Shown here piece by piece: positions 42,411 through 50,843 of a stretch of 64,000 nt of DNA. This DNA is from Acidobacteriota bacterium (GTDB lineage: Bacteria > Acidobacteriota > Terriglobia > Terriglobales > Acidobacteriaceae). The stretch covers positions 124,001 to 188,000 of the forward strand of contig JAJYVF010000005.1 of the NCBI GenBank assembly GCA_021792135.1, read 5' to 3'. The first letter of the stretch is position 1; every line of letters starts with the position of its first letter. Both the position numbers and the translations under genes were made by a program. The notes under the pieces are model-generated. The model was not told the DNA's origin and did not search any database. It saw nothing but the letters and a program-made list of their open reading frames with translations.

Positions 42411-42593
42411 ATGAAACTGCTCGCCTGGCTCACGGAAACGTTCATCACGACCTTCGGCATTACACGCCCGCGCCCGGAACAGGAACGCACCGTGCGAATG
42501 CTGATTGGGGGATTCCTGCTCGCCTTCATCCTGTTTGTTGTGGGCCTGGCGGCCCTCTTCCTCTTTGAACTGCACGCAGGACGACCGCAGTGA
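42411..42593 (+). CDS. 60-residue single-pass membrane protein
   Basis: Small protein with an amphipathic N-terminal part (MKLLAWLTETFITTFGITRP), a charged linker (RPEQERTVRM) and one membrane helix (LIGGFLLAFILFVVGLAALF). The ATG at 42411 follows GGGAAC and lies 58 bases after nusB, so co-transcription with ribH-nusB is likely. Such short membrane proteins after nusB are seen in related genomes as far as I recall, without known function. A longer in-frame start at 42330 would overlap nusB and is less likely. Confidence 0.65.
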   Translation: MKLLAWLTETFITTFGITRPRPEQERTVRMLIGGFLLAFILFVVGLAALFLFELHAGRPQ

Positions 42594-42665
42594 CCCTCCG
42601 ACGGTGGTTGGAGCGCCGAAGCCGGCCCGTCCCTCCAGCCGCCAGGGTAACAGGCCGTGTCTGCC

Positions 42666-43589
42666 TCAAACCGGCTGTGTTTCCGCGATGATCTCCCCCA
42701 TATACTCGCGGCGGCAGTGCATCACGGAACTGGTAATGCTGTTCAGAACGAGTTCGTCTGCCAGTTCAAAGGGATAGATGATTTCGAGGAATGCGGGAAC
42801 GTCGTCAAGGTCCGCCTCTTTCACCTCTCGGGCGAAGCGTGCCACGTCAAAGATGCCCCGCGGGTCGGGCCATCCCCAGTGCGAATCGCTCTGAAAATCC
42901 GTATTTTGCAGGTGGAATGCGCCGATAGCGCGGCCGAGTCTGTTCAGCCACTCAGGCATTCGTGCCTCGGGACCATAAAGCGGCTGGTAGAGCGCATGGC
43001 CAATATCGACCAGCAGCTTTACGGGAATGGCGCAGCGCCCCTCCAGGTCTTTCAGGAATTGATGGGACTGCTCGACGGTGTGCGGAATCTCGCGAGCCAG
43101 CGGCGTGCACTCCACCTGCAGGCGCTCCAGACCCGCAGCCTTTGCCGCCGGCGTCAGCTCGGCCACGGCATCCAGCAGATCCCTGTAGCGCTGCTCGCAG
43201 CGCCGGGGATCGGAGGCGTCCTTCAGGCTCATGCCTCCCAGCGGACCTCCTGAGGCTTTTGCCCCTACCTCTGCGGCAACATCGAAGGCGCGCTTCCACC
43301 ACTCAAGCGATGCCCGCCGCCCTTCCACCTCGGGGTGCAGCAGCCCATCGAAGCAATAGTTCGCCAGACCGCTGAATGCGCTCTCGATCTCGATTCCCCA
43401 TTCCCTGGCAGCAGCTCGCACCCGCGCCGCCATGGGTCTCCGCAGAGTCTCGGGCCACCGCGGGTCGAGCAGGTCGTAGGTGAACTGCACCAGGTTCAGC
43501 CCGAGTTTCTCCCGAACCAGCTCTGCCCAGACTTCTGGTTCCACCCAGCGTTTGATCGTGAAACTGAGATTGACTCCAAACTTCATCAT
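42666..43589 (-). CDS. Sugar phosphate isomerase/epimerase (AP-endonuclease-2-type TIM barrel)
   Basis: Xylose-isomerase-like TIM barrel of 307 residues. Metal-site residues typical of the fold can be placed in ESAFSGLANYCFD, QVECTP, LLVDIGHALY (Asp and His), GAFHLQNTD (His/Asp) and FLEIIYP (Glu). The opening MKFGVNLSFTIKRWVEPEVW and the LVQFTYDLLDPRWPE segment remind me of tetrulose/erythrulose-phosphate epimerases of the erythritol and threitol pathways, but that is a recollection, not a search. It is the last gene of a minus-strand group with a hexuloisomerase-like SIS protein 14 bases upstream and an SDR beyond. It should interconvert keto-sugars or their phosphates. Confidence 0.82.
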   Translation of the reverse strand: MMKFGVNLSFTIKRWVEPEVWAELVREKLGLNLVQFTYDLLDPRWPETLRRPMAARVRAAAREWGIEIESAFSGLANYCFDGLLHPEVEGRRASLEWWKRAFDVAAEVGAKASGGPLGGMSLKDASDPRRCEQRYRDLLDAVAELTPAAKAAGLERLQVECTPLAREIPHTVEQSHQFLKDLEGRCAIPVKLLVDIGHALYQPLYGPEARMPEWLNRLGRAIGAFHLQNTDFQSDSHWGWPDPRGIFDVARFAREVKEADLDDVPAFLEIIYPFELADELVLNSITSSVMHCRREYMGEIIAETQPV

Positions 43590-43603
43590 CCGCCTCCGCT
43601 TCG

Positions 43604-44182
43604 CTACTCCAGATTCGTATGTCGCGCGCGCATCTGCTCCGGTGTTTGTCCGGTCCTCTCTCGCAGCGCGATCGTCACCAGATCGAAGAAAATCAGTTCT
43701 GCCGCCTCAAACAGACTTCCCATGGGCAAAACCCCTGCGCCCGGGCTGCGATCGTCGGCCATCGTCTGGGCCGGAAGGTGAATCACTGCATCCGCTTTGC
43801 TCGCTGCAGCCCCCCCCGGCTGGGCCGTCACAACCATGGTGCGCGCACCGGCCTCCTGCGCCACCCCCATCAGGGCCAGTACGGTGGAGAAGGAGCCCGG
43901 ACCGGCGCTCGCGATCAGCAGATCCCCCTGGCCCACCGCAGGTGTCGTCATATCACCGGCGATGTGCGCGTCCAGACCCAGATGCATCAGGCGCATGCAC
44001 AGCGCCTTTATCATCAGCCCTTCGCGGCCTACGCCATAACAGGCGATCCGGTGCGCGCGCAGAATCTCGGCGCACATCCGACCCACTGCATCGGCCTGCA
44101 CCCGGGCAAAGACCGCGCCAACTTCGGCGAGCGCCTTCTCGGCTGACTCATGAAACAGCAGCGTCGCGTTGTCCGTGGCCAT
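43604..44182 (-). CDS. hxlB: 6-phospho-3-hexuloisomerase-like SIS protein
   Basis: SIS-domain sugar-phosphate isomerase of 192 residues, the usual HxlB/PHI length. Features: [38 protein letters not shown] (phosphate-binding region), [32 protein letters not shown], and a C-terminal [17 protein letters not shown] plus MRARHTNLE, which closely match the family end (ARHANLE-like). It isomerises 3-keto to 2-keto hexose 6-phosphates. The ATG at 44182 has GGAGGAG upstream; a longer frame to 44407 is unsupported. The usual partner, 3-hexulose-6-phosphate synthase, is not in this window, so formaldehyde fixation is not implied. Context suggests a sugar or polyol route instead. Confidence 0.85.
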   Translation of the reverse strand: MATDNATLLFHESAEKALAEVGAVFARVQADAVGRMCAEILRAHRIACYGVGREGLMIKALCMRLMHLGLDAHIAGDMTTPAVGQGDLLIASAGPGSFSTVLALMGVAQEAGARTMVVTAQPGGAAASKADAVIHLPAQTMADDRSPGAGVLPMGSLFEAAELIFFDLVTIALRERTGQTPEQMRARHTNLE

Positions 44183-44291
44183 TACGGGCTCCTCCGAGAG
44201 GGCAGATGCACCAGCGCACGCTACTCCCGGAGGAGAGAGCCAGTCTGTAAGAAAATCCCATAGTTTTGTTGTCTCCAGCGGGCAGCCCGGC

Positions 44292-45083
44292 TCAGCGTTT
44301 TTGTAAACGGAGCGATTGCCAGCTTCCGTCCGACGACCAGCCTCCATCCACCGAAAGCGTATGACCATTGACGAAGCCGCTTTCGGTGCCGTCTGCCAGA
44401 AAGGCAATGGCCCGGGCTACGTCATCGGGTGTGGCAAAGCGGCCCATCGGTATGCGTTCTGTGATGTCGCTGTCGTTGTAGGTTCCGGATGCCTGATCGG
44501 CGGCGTCCATCTCGGTCTTCACCCATCCCGGGCAAACCGCATTGACACGCACGCCTCTCCCGCCCCACTCGGCGGCAAGCGTGCGCGTCAGTCCGATCAT
44601 TCCATGTTTCGATGCGTTATAGGCTGCGCGATCGGCTACCGCAACCAGACCCGCAACCGAGGCTACATTGATGATGGAGCCGCTGCGAACCGCGAGCATC
44701 CTCTGGCCAAATGATCGGGCCAGCAGGAACGGCGCCACCAGATTCACTTCCAGCACCCGCCGGTAATCGCTGGCGGTGGTCCGCTCGGCAGGACAGATGA
44801 GGCTGATGCCGGCGTTGTTCACCAGCGCATCGGCACGCTCGTAGCGCTCGAACACCCTTTGCGTGAACTCCTCCACCACGGATTCTGAGGCCGCATCGCC
44901 GGTGAACCCCAGCACGTTTCCGCCGCGCGCCTCAATGGCCAGCACCGTGGAGCTCGGCTCCCGCAGGTCAATGATCGCAACCCGCCAGCCTCGTTCGGAG
45001 AACAACTCGGCGGTTCGCCGCCCAATTCCCTGGGCTCCTCCGCTGATGACCGCCACTCGCTCGCTTCCATGCATGCCTGACAC
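44292..45083 (-). CDS. Short-chain dehydrogenase/reductase
   Basis: Classical SDR of 263 residues using NAD(P). The cofactor loop is SGGAQGIGR (TGxxxGIG type) near residue 14, the Asp in IIDLRE after strand 2 favours NAD, NNAG stands near residue 89, and the catalytic Ser-Tyr-Lys is in NVASVAGL and [22 protein letters not shown] and the C-terminal [14 protein letters not shown] are also typical. GTG 45083 has AGGAGG at proper spacing and is preferred over ATG 45074. It is first in a minus-strand set with the SIS isomerase and TIM-barrel protein; a 109-base gap separates it from hxlB. It likely oxidises a polyol or sugar to a keto-sugar. Confidence 0.9.
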   Translation of the reverse strand: MSGMHGSERVAVISGGAQGIGRRTAELFSERGWRVAIIDLREPSSTVLAIEARGGNVLGFTGDAASESVVEEFTQRVFERYERADALVNNAGISLICPAERTTASDYRRVLEVNLVAPFLLARSFGQRMLAVRSGSIINVASVAGLVAVADRAAYNASKHGMIGLTRTLAAEWGGRGVRVNAVCPGWVKTEMDAADQASGTYNDSDITERIPMGRFATPDDVARAIAFLADGTESGFVNGHTLSVDGGWSSDGSWQSLRLQKR

Positions 45084-45178
45084 CTGCTCCCTCCTTCAGC
45101 GCACCTTGTTATTGAACACGATTCCCTTCCCCGGGGTTTGGCAGCCTGTGGCAGAGGTCGAAAGCTCGCAAAATGCGT

Positions 45179-45245
45179 CTCTCAGGGCTAAAGCCCCACT
45201 GGTTATTGGGCGTTTACGGCGCGGTTGAAGCCGTGCCCCTTCAGG
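45179..45245 (-). repeat. Dispersed double-palindrome repeat, copy B
   Basis: Inverted relative to the copy at 4829-4893. On the minus strand it reads GGGGCACGGCTTCAACCGCG, then a spacer, then GGGGCTTTAGCCCTGAGAGA. The GGGCT-AA-AGCCC palindrome lies at 45185-45196 and the imperfect CGCGGTT/AGCCGTG one at 45220-45235. Outer ends and spacing match copy A while the arms have diverged. Confidence 0.68.
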
Positions 45246-45350
45246 ACACGACGCCACAGGCTGTCAGGCCATCCCGTCAGATCCGGTCTGGACGACAATT
45301 CCTGCGCGCCGTAAGCTGCGGTGTCGCCCCTGAGAAGTGCCGAACAGCAT

Positions 45351-45366
45351 TGTGACCCCAATCACA
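45351..45366. promoter_or_regulatory. Perfect CRP/FNR-type palindrome
   Basis: TGTGA-CCCCAA-TCACA, the exact TGTGA-N6-TCACA consensus of cAMP-receptor-protein sites. It is centred 178 bases before the 2OG-oxygenase start and 275 bases before the SDR start on the other strand. It could serve either divergent unit. No regulator of this family is in the window. Confidence 0.55.
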
Positions 45367-45535
45367 GACGGCACTGCCGCTCAGGCCCTATCCGTAGGAG
45401 CGGAGCGGTCGAGCAAGGACGGCCATATCCACCCCAGCGAACTACCGGCTTCCGATCGAGTTCCTGCTGTTGGAGTCATGCAGGCGAATGAGCCAAACCA
45501 GGGGAGATTTTCCTTAACCGAAGAGTGAGGCATCA

Positions 45536-46264
45536 GTGGAGTATCTGAATCGCAAATGTATGGACGCGGTATCACGGCAGGATTTCGAAGGCCGTCAGCC
45601 TTATCCCTGGGTTGGTATCGAAGGTTCCCTGACCGCGGAGGGCTTTGAGCGATTGCGGGAAACCCTTCCCGATGTGGCTCGTTTCGATCGTCAGGTCGGC
45701 GTCAGGCGCGCTTACGGTCAGGGTCCCCACGACCGCTATCTGCTGCATTACCGCCCCGATCTGGAGTTGGCGGCTCCATGGAAGGAGTTCATTGCCGAGC
45801 TGCAGAGCGACGTCTATCAATCGTTCCTGCGCCGCCTGCTCGGCCCCCGGAAATTCATTCCCACCTTTGAGTGGTATTACGCCTGGGAAGGATGCGCCGT
45901 CTCTCCGCACTGCGATGCGGCTCGCAAACTCGCGACCCACATCTTCTATTTCAATATCGAGAAGGACTGGAATCCGGCATGGGGCGGCGAGATTCTGATT
46001 CTCGACAGCTTGCGGCGTTTCCGCACCCACTCAGCTCCGAGCTTTGATGATCTGCGCGTAGCCGCCTCCCTGGAACCGTGGGGAAATGAGAGCCTGCTTT
46101 TCAAGCGGACGCCCCATTCCTGGCACGGCGTTCGTCCGCTGCAGTGTCCACCCGGCAAGCTGCGCAAGCTGTTTATCGTAACAGTGAACGTGCCCAGTTT
46201 TCAGGTCTGGTGGCGGCAGGTTCGCGGCAAAGACCCGGACGGATTCCGGCTGCATCCCGCGTGA
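45536..46264 (+). CDS. 2-oxoglutarate/Fe(II)-dependent oxygenase
   Basis: Predicted 2OG-Fe(II) dioxygenase of the prolyl-4-hydroxylase-like superfamily, 242 residues, cytoplasmic (no signal peptide). The double-stranded beta-helix core shows the metal ligands His and Asp in SPHCDA (about residues 126-128), the distal His in TPHSWHGVRPL and the 2OG-binding basic residue in the following strand (GKLRKLFIV). GTG 45536 follows GTGAGG at good spacing. The substrate is unknown; candidates include proteins, sugars or small metabolites. It lies between two sugar-metabolism units, 200 bases before the PfkB kinase gene and on the same strand, so a functional tie is possible but unproven. Confidence 0.85.
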   Translation: MEYLNRKCMDAVSRQDFEGRQPYPWVGIEGSLTAEGFERLRETLPDVARFDRQVGVRRAYGQGPHDRYLLHYRPDLELAAPWKEFIAELQSDVYQSFLRRLLGPRKFIPTFEWYYAWEGCAVSPHCDAARKLATHIFYFNIEKDWNPAWGGEILILDSLRRFRTHSAPSFDDLRVAASLEPWGNESLLFKRTPHSWHGVRPLQCPPGKLRKLFIVTVNVPSFQVWWRQVRGKDPDGFRLHPA

Positions 46265-46415
46265 CCTCCGGCCGGCGCAGGAACAGCGCTGAAATGACGG
46301 AAGCGGGTGCGCGCAGGGATCGCGCCATTCCTGCGCTCTTTGCCAGGCGTGCCTCTGTTGCTCTCATGTGCGGTAGCGGGATCTTATCCTGCGGGATGCC
46401 CCAGACTTTCTCGGG

Positions 46416-46443
46416 CTGAACAATTCATTTAGAGTTGCAATAT
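46416..46443 (+). promoter_or_regulatory. Possible sigma70-type promoter of the PfkB gene
   Basis: CTGAAC (46416-46421) and CAATAT (46438-46443) with a 16-base spacer lie in a locally AT-richer stretch just before the pfkB-family start at 46465. Both hexamers deviate from consensus (TTGACA/TATAAT), so support is modest. Confidence 0.3.
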
Positions 46444-46464
46444 TGGAGAGACAAGGGATTTCGG

Positions 46465-47502
46465 ATGGACATTGTCGGTGTCGGACTCAATGCCACGGAT
46501 ACTTTGATTCCCGTTCCCCGATATCCGGTGTCCGGTTCCAAGGTCGAGTTTCGCTCCGCATCGGTCCTGCCGGGCGGACAGGTCGCGAGCGCCATGGTGG
46601 CCTGCCGGCAGTGGGGGTTGCAGGCGCGCTACGTGGGAAAGCTGGGTGACGACAGCGCGGCCGAACTCCATCGGGCGGAGTTCATCAGGACCGGCGTTGA
46701 GACACGGCTCATTACCGCCCCGGACTGCGCCAGCCAGCAGGCCTTCATTCTGGTGGAAGACTCCGGCGAGAGGACCGTGCTTTGGAAGCGGGATGATCGC
46801 CTGACCCTGCGCCCTGAGGATCTCAGGCAGGAGTGGATCGTGGATGCCCGCGCGCTGCATGTGGACGGGCATGATACGGCGGCGGCCATTACGGCTGCGA
46901 CCTGGGCCCATGAAGCGGGCATTCCCGTAATCGCCGATCTGGACAAGCTCTATCCCGGGGTGGAGCAACTGCTCGACAAGATCGATTACCTGATCGTGAG
47001 CAGAAACATCCCGGAAGACATCACGGGACAGGCGGATCTGGAGAAGTCGCTGGTCGAAGTCCGTCAGCGCTTCGGGTGTGTGCTGGCGGCAGCGACCCTC
47101 GGCCAGGACGGCGTTCTGGCCTGGGACGGTCAGCATTTCTCCTATGCACCTGCTTATCATGTGGAAGTCGCGGATACGACGGGCGCGGGGGATATCTTCC
47201 ACGCCGGGTTCATCTATGGCCTCCTGCAGGGTTGGCATCTGCGGAGAATCCTCGACTTTGCCTGCGCCGCGGCAGCGCTGAACTGCACTGCCATGGGAGC
47301 GCGAGGCGGTATCCAGCCGGTCAGCTCGATTGAAAAACTGATTGCAACAGGCACTCGCTATGCCCCACTCTACGACGGACTGACTCACAAGGGGAAGGTT
47401 CGAGCTGGCGACCGTCCATTGCTGGTGAGCCGCCGAGCACAGCAGAAGCAAGACCTGGCAGAGGCTCCCTCACGGGGTGTGTGGCCGCAGGAGGCCAGCT
47501 GA
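46465..47502 (+). CDS. PfkB-family carbohydrate kinase
   Basis: Ribokinase/PfkB-type sugar kinase of 346 residues. Signatures: N-terminal VGVGLNATDTLIPV, GGQVASAMVACRQWGL (GGxxxN-type region with Ala for Asn), YVGKLGDDSAAE, and the C-terminal DTTGAGDIFHAGFIYGLL with the catalytic Asp in TGAGD. It phosphorylates a sugar or sugar derivative. Start ATG 46465 is preceded by AAGGGA. With the SDR, SIS isomerase and TIM-barrel protein nearby on the opposite strand it completes the set needed to oxidise, phosphorylate and isomerise a polyol or ketose. The C-terminal 40 residues (from about 305) are a charged extension outside the fold. Confidence 0.9.
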   Translation: MDIVGVGLNATDTLIPVPRYPVSGSKVEFRSASVLPGGQVASAMVACRQWGLQARYVGKLGDDSAAELHRAEFIRTGVETRLITAPDCASQQAFILVEDSGERTVLWKRDDRLTLRPEDLRQEWIVDARALHVDGHDTAAAITAATWAHEAGIPVIADLDKLYPGVEQLLDKIDYLIVSRNIPEDITGQADLEKSLVEVRQRFGCVLAAATLGQDGVLAWDGQHFSYAPAYHVEVADTTGAGDIFHAGFIYGLLQGWHLRRILDFACAAAALNCTAMGARGGIQPVSSIEKLIATGTRYAPLYDGLTHKGKVRAGDRPLLVSRRAQQKQDLAEAPSRGVWPQEAS

Positions 47503-47594
47503 GGTTTCATGCCGCGCCGCCCTCTCTGACTTCTCTAACTTCTCCGTCGCACTCCACTGGCCCTTCAGCAGATTTCAACGATCGCCTCGAAGAC

Positions 47595-49811
47595 TCAGGC
47601 CGGCGGAAGATGAGCCAGATTGGCGCGCGCCTGCGCATGATCGGGCGCCAGCCGCAACGCATGTTCGAAGTCGCTGCGGGCAGCGGCGGTTTTTCCTGTC
47701 CGCGCCTCAAGAACGCCAAGATTATTCCAGCCATCCGGGTCGTTCGGCTGCAGATGAAGCGCCTGATTCTGCTCCTCAATCGCCTGCTGAAGCTCTCCGC
47801 TCCCGGCGAGAACCTGAGAGAGGAGCGCGTGCAGACTGGCATCGGCCGGAGACAAACGGATGGCATCGCGCAGCTGGGACAAAGCATCGGCGGCCCGGCC
47901 CGACTGCGCAAACGCCATGGCGAGATGCTCCCTGGTATCCAGGTCATCGGGGCGGTCCTTCGCTGCTGCCTGAAGCAGATCGACTGCCTGTTCGGGCTGG
48001 CCTGACTCGATTGCCAGTTCACCGAGGTGATAGAGGGCGGTGAAGTTCTCCGGATCGAGATCGAGCGCGCGCTGGAACTCCTCCCGGGCCGCCGCTGCGT
48101 TGCCTTCTCCTTGCAGCGCGACGCCTAACCCGCTGCGTATACCGGCATCAGCGGCGCAGTGGAGCAGCAGATCGCGAAACTGATGCTCCGCATCGGCAAA
48201 GCGAGAGCTCTTCACTTCCAGCGCTGCGAGATTGTACCCGGCATCGCAGGTATCCGGGCTGAGCGCGATCGCCTGGGTAAATGCCTGCTCAGCCCCCTGA
48301 TTGTCCCCGGCTCTCTCCAGGGCCGCGCCCAGACTGTTCATGGCGCGGGCGTCGTTCGGGTGTGCGCTCAGAAGGCGGCGATAGAGCGTGGCGGCTTCGG
48401 CATACCGCCCGAGGGCGGCGCTGGCCGAGGCAAGGTTATAGAGGGCGATGTAATCGCCAGGCCGCCTCTCCAGACGATGCTGCATCCAGGCCTGTTCCAG
48501 CAGCAGACGCGGATCCGGTCCATCCCTCGGCACGTGGACCGGCAGGACCTGAAGCCAGAGGTGGGCCATTTCATCCGTGGACTGGTTTCCTGCCCGCACG
48601 CGAACCGGCGGATCATGCGGGTTGTGGATGTTATCGTCCGAGTTGTCGTAGACGTACCGCATGTGAAGCACCGTGCCCCTCGGCAGAAGGACCGGAGCGC
48701 GATACCGGTAAACGGATTGCCGGTCGATGTCCCAGTTGGGAATACGAATCAGCCATTTCTTCTCGCCATTCGGCAGCATCGCCCAGCCTTCGAGTACTCT
48801 GCCGAGGTAATGGGCGTGCGGATAGACACCCAGGACCTCAACGTCAACCGGGAGTTTCAGTTCGTCCTGCACGACGAAGTTACGGTCGCCGGGAGGGATA
48901 TCGAGTTCGCTGTCGGCGTCCAGTTGCAGCAGCATCGGGTGCTTCGTAGCCGGTTCCTCGGCAAAATACAGGCCGATCTTCGCGCTGATGATCTCCGGCT
49001 TTCCGCTGGGCTTCAGATGCATGTTGAGGATCAGATCATTCCCGGGATCGAGCCGCCACGGCATGCCGGGAGCTTCCACCAGCACCGGTGTGTCTGGTTT
49101 CCAGAAAAGGAAATGGCTGTCGGGGGCAAAGGTATTCCCGGAGTCCACTTCCAGTTCCATGCCCGGAACCCCGTCCCTCCAGTTCGTCCGGTGCTGATGC
49201 CGGAACGAAGCCGTGCGGTCGATGAGGACATTCGCGTGGTGCACGATCTGGGGTGTGCTCGGAAGGACCTCCATGGCGCGAATGAAGTGCGTCTGTGCAA
49301 GCGGGTACGGCAGAACAAAGTTGCGGAAGACGTCGGTACCGGAGGCCCGCAGCGTAAAGGGCCGTTCAACGGAGAGGATCAGGTCGGGCTTGCCCATCTG
49401 CCATGTCGCATCGTAGTGCGGCGGCGCGGGAGCCTCGGCGGGGTTGCCCTCGGGAGCCCCTGATTCGACCCACCGTTTGATGAGGTCCACGTCTTCATCG
49501 CTCAGCCGGCGCGAATCGGCGAAGTCCCCATAACCCGGCGCAGGAAGCCAGGGCGGCATGAAGCGCGACTGCGTAACATCGAGCATCTGCGGTGCGCGGC
49601 GGCGAGCGTCCTGGTACCTGAGCAGACTAAACGGGCCGGCGCCGCCGGGATGGTGGCAGGCGGCGCAGTGGCGGTAGACGATGGGCGCAATCTGTCTGCT
49701 CCACGTGACGCGGCTCTCGGCGGCATGAACCCGAGGTCGCGGGTGCAGCAGACCCGGAAGGGCACACGCCCCGAGCCCGATCAAAATCCAGATCCAGTGC
49801 AGGATCTTCAT
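47595..49811 (-). CDS. Exported cytochrome c / copper-monooxygenase-like / TPR fusion
   Basis: Multidomain exported protein of 738 residues. Signal peptide MKILHWIWILIGLGACALPG; then a haem motif CAACH (about residues 49-53) in a cytochrome c-like domain (to about 125); then a long beta-rich region resembling type II copper, ascorbate-dependent monooxygenases, with QIVHHANVLI (His-His pair) and GVYPHAHYLGR (HxH), which could ligate two coppers (to about 420); then about nine TPR units (from about 440: ALYNLASASAALGRYAEAAT, ARAMNSLGAALERAGDNQGA, GWNNLGVLEARTGKTAAA). The ATG at 49811 overlaps the stop of the redoxin-like gene, giving a two-gene operon. Probably periplasmic. Copper hydroxylation activity is inferred from the fold resemblance; substrate unknown. 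Confidence 0.78.
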   Translation of the reverse strand: MKILHWIWILIGLGACALPGLLHPRPRVHAAESRVTWSRQIAPIVYRHCAACHHPGGAGPFSLLRYQDARRRAPQMLDVTQSRFMPPWLPAPGYGDFADSRRLSDEDVDLIKRWVESGAPEGNPAEAPAPPHYDATWQMGKPDLILSVERPFTLRASGTDVFRNFVLPYPLAQTHFIRAMEVLPSTPQIVHHANVLIDRTASFRHQHRTNWRDGVPGMELEVDSGNTFAPDSHFLFWKPDTPVLVEAPGMPWRLDPGNDLILNMHLKPSGKPEIISAKIGLYFAEEPATKHPMLLQLDADSELDIPPGDRNFVVQDELKLPVDVEVLGVYPHAHYLGRVLEGWAMLPNGEKKWLIRIPNWDIDRQSVYRYRAPVLLPRGTVLHMRYVYDNSDDNIHNPHDPPVRVRAGNQSTDEMAHLWLQVLPVHVPRDGPDPRLLLEQAWMQHRLERRPGDYIALYNLASASAALGRYAEAATLYRRLLSAHPNDARAMNSLGAALERAGDNQGAEQAFTQAIALSPDTCDAGYNLAALEVKSSRFADAEHQFRDLLLHCAADAGIRSGLGVALQGEGNAAAAREEFQRALDLDPENFTALYHLGELAIESGQPEQAVDLLQAAAKDRPDDLDTREHLAMAFAQSGRAADALSQLRDAIRLSPADASLHALLSQVLAGSGELQQAIEEQNQALHLQPNDPDGWNNLGVLEARTGKTAAARSDFEHALRLAPDHAQARANLAHLPPA

Positions 49812-50383
49812 GGCAGATTGCGGGGCACGATGGAACATCCCACGGCTGGACCGCCTGGCTTTGCAACGGGCCGGTTCGCCAGCACAGCGCGAATCGCATC
49901 CTCCAGATCGTGGCGAGTCGCCGACGGTCGCTCCTGGCCCAGGGAAACGTATCGATTGTCGATGCGGCCCCGGTACATCTCACGCAGGCCATCCGACGAG
50001 GGCACGAAGACGGCAACCTCGGGAGTGATGGTTGCGTGAGCCATCCGGGTCAGAAGCTGGTCCGTATCGAGCACATCCTCCGCGTGAATATCGAACTGGG
50101 CGTCGTGGCTGCGAACGACCTGCGATGTATCTTCCGGATTCGGATAGACCCACCAGAAGCGCACGCCCTCCGGCGAGAATTCACGCGCCAGCCTCTCGAT
50201 CTCCGGTATGTAGCGGTTGGAGATGGGACAGTCCGACGCAGCAAAGAAGAGCACCACCGCACGCGAACCGGACGGAGCGAGGTTATCCACGGGACGACCC
50301 TTCAGGTCCGTTCCGAAGGGCTGTGCAGCCCACGCAGCCGGCACAAGCCAGCAAAGCAGAAGCAACATGGAGCGGCAAACCAT
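49808..50383 (-). CDS. Exported redoxin-like protein
   Basis: Thioredoxin-fold protein of about 191 residues with a signal peptide (MVCRSMLLLLCWLVPAAWAA). The AhpC/TSA-redoxin-type core has GSRAVVLFFAASDCPISNRY, where one Cys stands at the usual active-site position (CPIS, no CxxC), EIERLAREFSPEGVRFWWVY, ATITPEVAVFVPSSDGL (cis-Pro segment) and YRGRIDNRYVSLGQERPSAT. The single active-site Cys argues for a metal-binding or peroxidase-like role rather than disulfide exchange. It is upstream of, and overlaps by four bases, the cytochrome/copper-monooxygenase-like gene and could deliver copper or electrons to it. The start could also be GTG 50401. Confidence 0.8.
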   Translation of the reverse strand: MVCRSMLLLLCWLVPAAWAAQPFGTDLKGRPVDNLAPSGSRAVVLFFAASDCPISNRYIPEIERLAREFSPEGVRFWWVYPNPEDTSQVVRSHDAQFDIHAEDVLDTDQLLTRMAHATITPEVAVFVPSSDGLREMYRGRIDNRYVSLGQERPSATRHDLEDAIRAVLANRPVAKPGGPAVGCSIVPRNLP

Positions 50384-50843
50384 AGCCTGGAAAGGTACCA
50401 CGCTCCCATAGCATCATGGAACCCCATGACGATAAGACGATGGAGCCCGCACCCATACCTGAGTTAGAGACCGTGGAAAGCATAATGCCGGCAGGAGTTA
50501 GCAGCCGGGCGGATTTCTGACCGTTTTTTCACTTGACAAGCCAGGATCGCCTTGCCTACAGTTGCTGCCTCAGTAGCGAAGTATCCTCAGCCAGAGCGGC
50601 CTTCCCCGGTAAAAAGGTGGTTCTTATGACGACCACCGGTCGCAATCATGAGTAACGGCGTATCCGCGGTAGCTGTGTGCGTAAAGGGAGTTCCCTGGGA
50701 CGCGGCCAATCTGCAGGAGATGGGCCGCGCTCTGCATCTGTCCGCCGAAGTCCAGCAGCAGCATTAAAGCGCGATTGGCGCATAAGTCCCTGCTTGTCAG
50801 GGAAACGCTCGGGCTGTTCCCATACGGCTTTTCTGGAGGCAAC
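50384..50843. other. Divergent upstream region of redoxin and TonB receptor genes
   Basis: 460 bases with no convincing gene. It contains a good promoter for the receptor gene (listed separately), leaving a long untranslated leader of roughly 270 bases before the receptor ATG. The leader has room for a structured regulatory RNA, but I could not match it to a known riboswitch class. Confidence 0.5.
50533..50562 (+). promoter_or_regulatory. Sigma70-type promoter of the TonB-receptor gene
   Basis: A perfect -35 hexamer TTGACA (50533-50538), an 18-base spacer and TACAGT (50557-50562) as -10, preceded by an AT-rich CCGTTTTTTC. It points toward the receptor gene at 50844 and is the best promoter seen in the window. 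Confidence 0.55.

Larger units (their letters stand above)
45084..45535. other. Divergent regulatory region of the sugar gene group
   Basis: 452 bases between the SDR gene (minus) and the 2OG-oxygenase gene (plus). It holds repeat copy B and a perfect CRP-type palindrome, both listed separately. No open frame with coding character and no clear sigma70 promoter were found. The ribosome site before 45083 (AGGAGG) marks its left edge. Confidence 0.5.

Noticed and set aside
43810-43817. Eight-base C run in the hxlB-like gene as a second slippage site
   Set aside because: It is shorter than the G11 run and common in this GC-rich sequence; frame is intact and there is no sign of variation.
43604-44182. 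Formaldehyde-fixing ribulose monophosphate pathway
   Set aside because: Only the isomerase-like gene is present. The hexulose-phosphate synthase is missing and neighbours fit sugar or polyol metabolism better.
50563-50843. Possible tRNA-like or known riboswitch element in the receptor leader
   Set aside because: No TTCGA-type T-loop with matching acceptor stem and no recognised riboswitch motif; kept only as an unexplained long leader.
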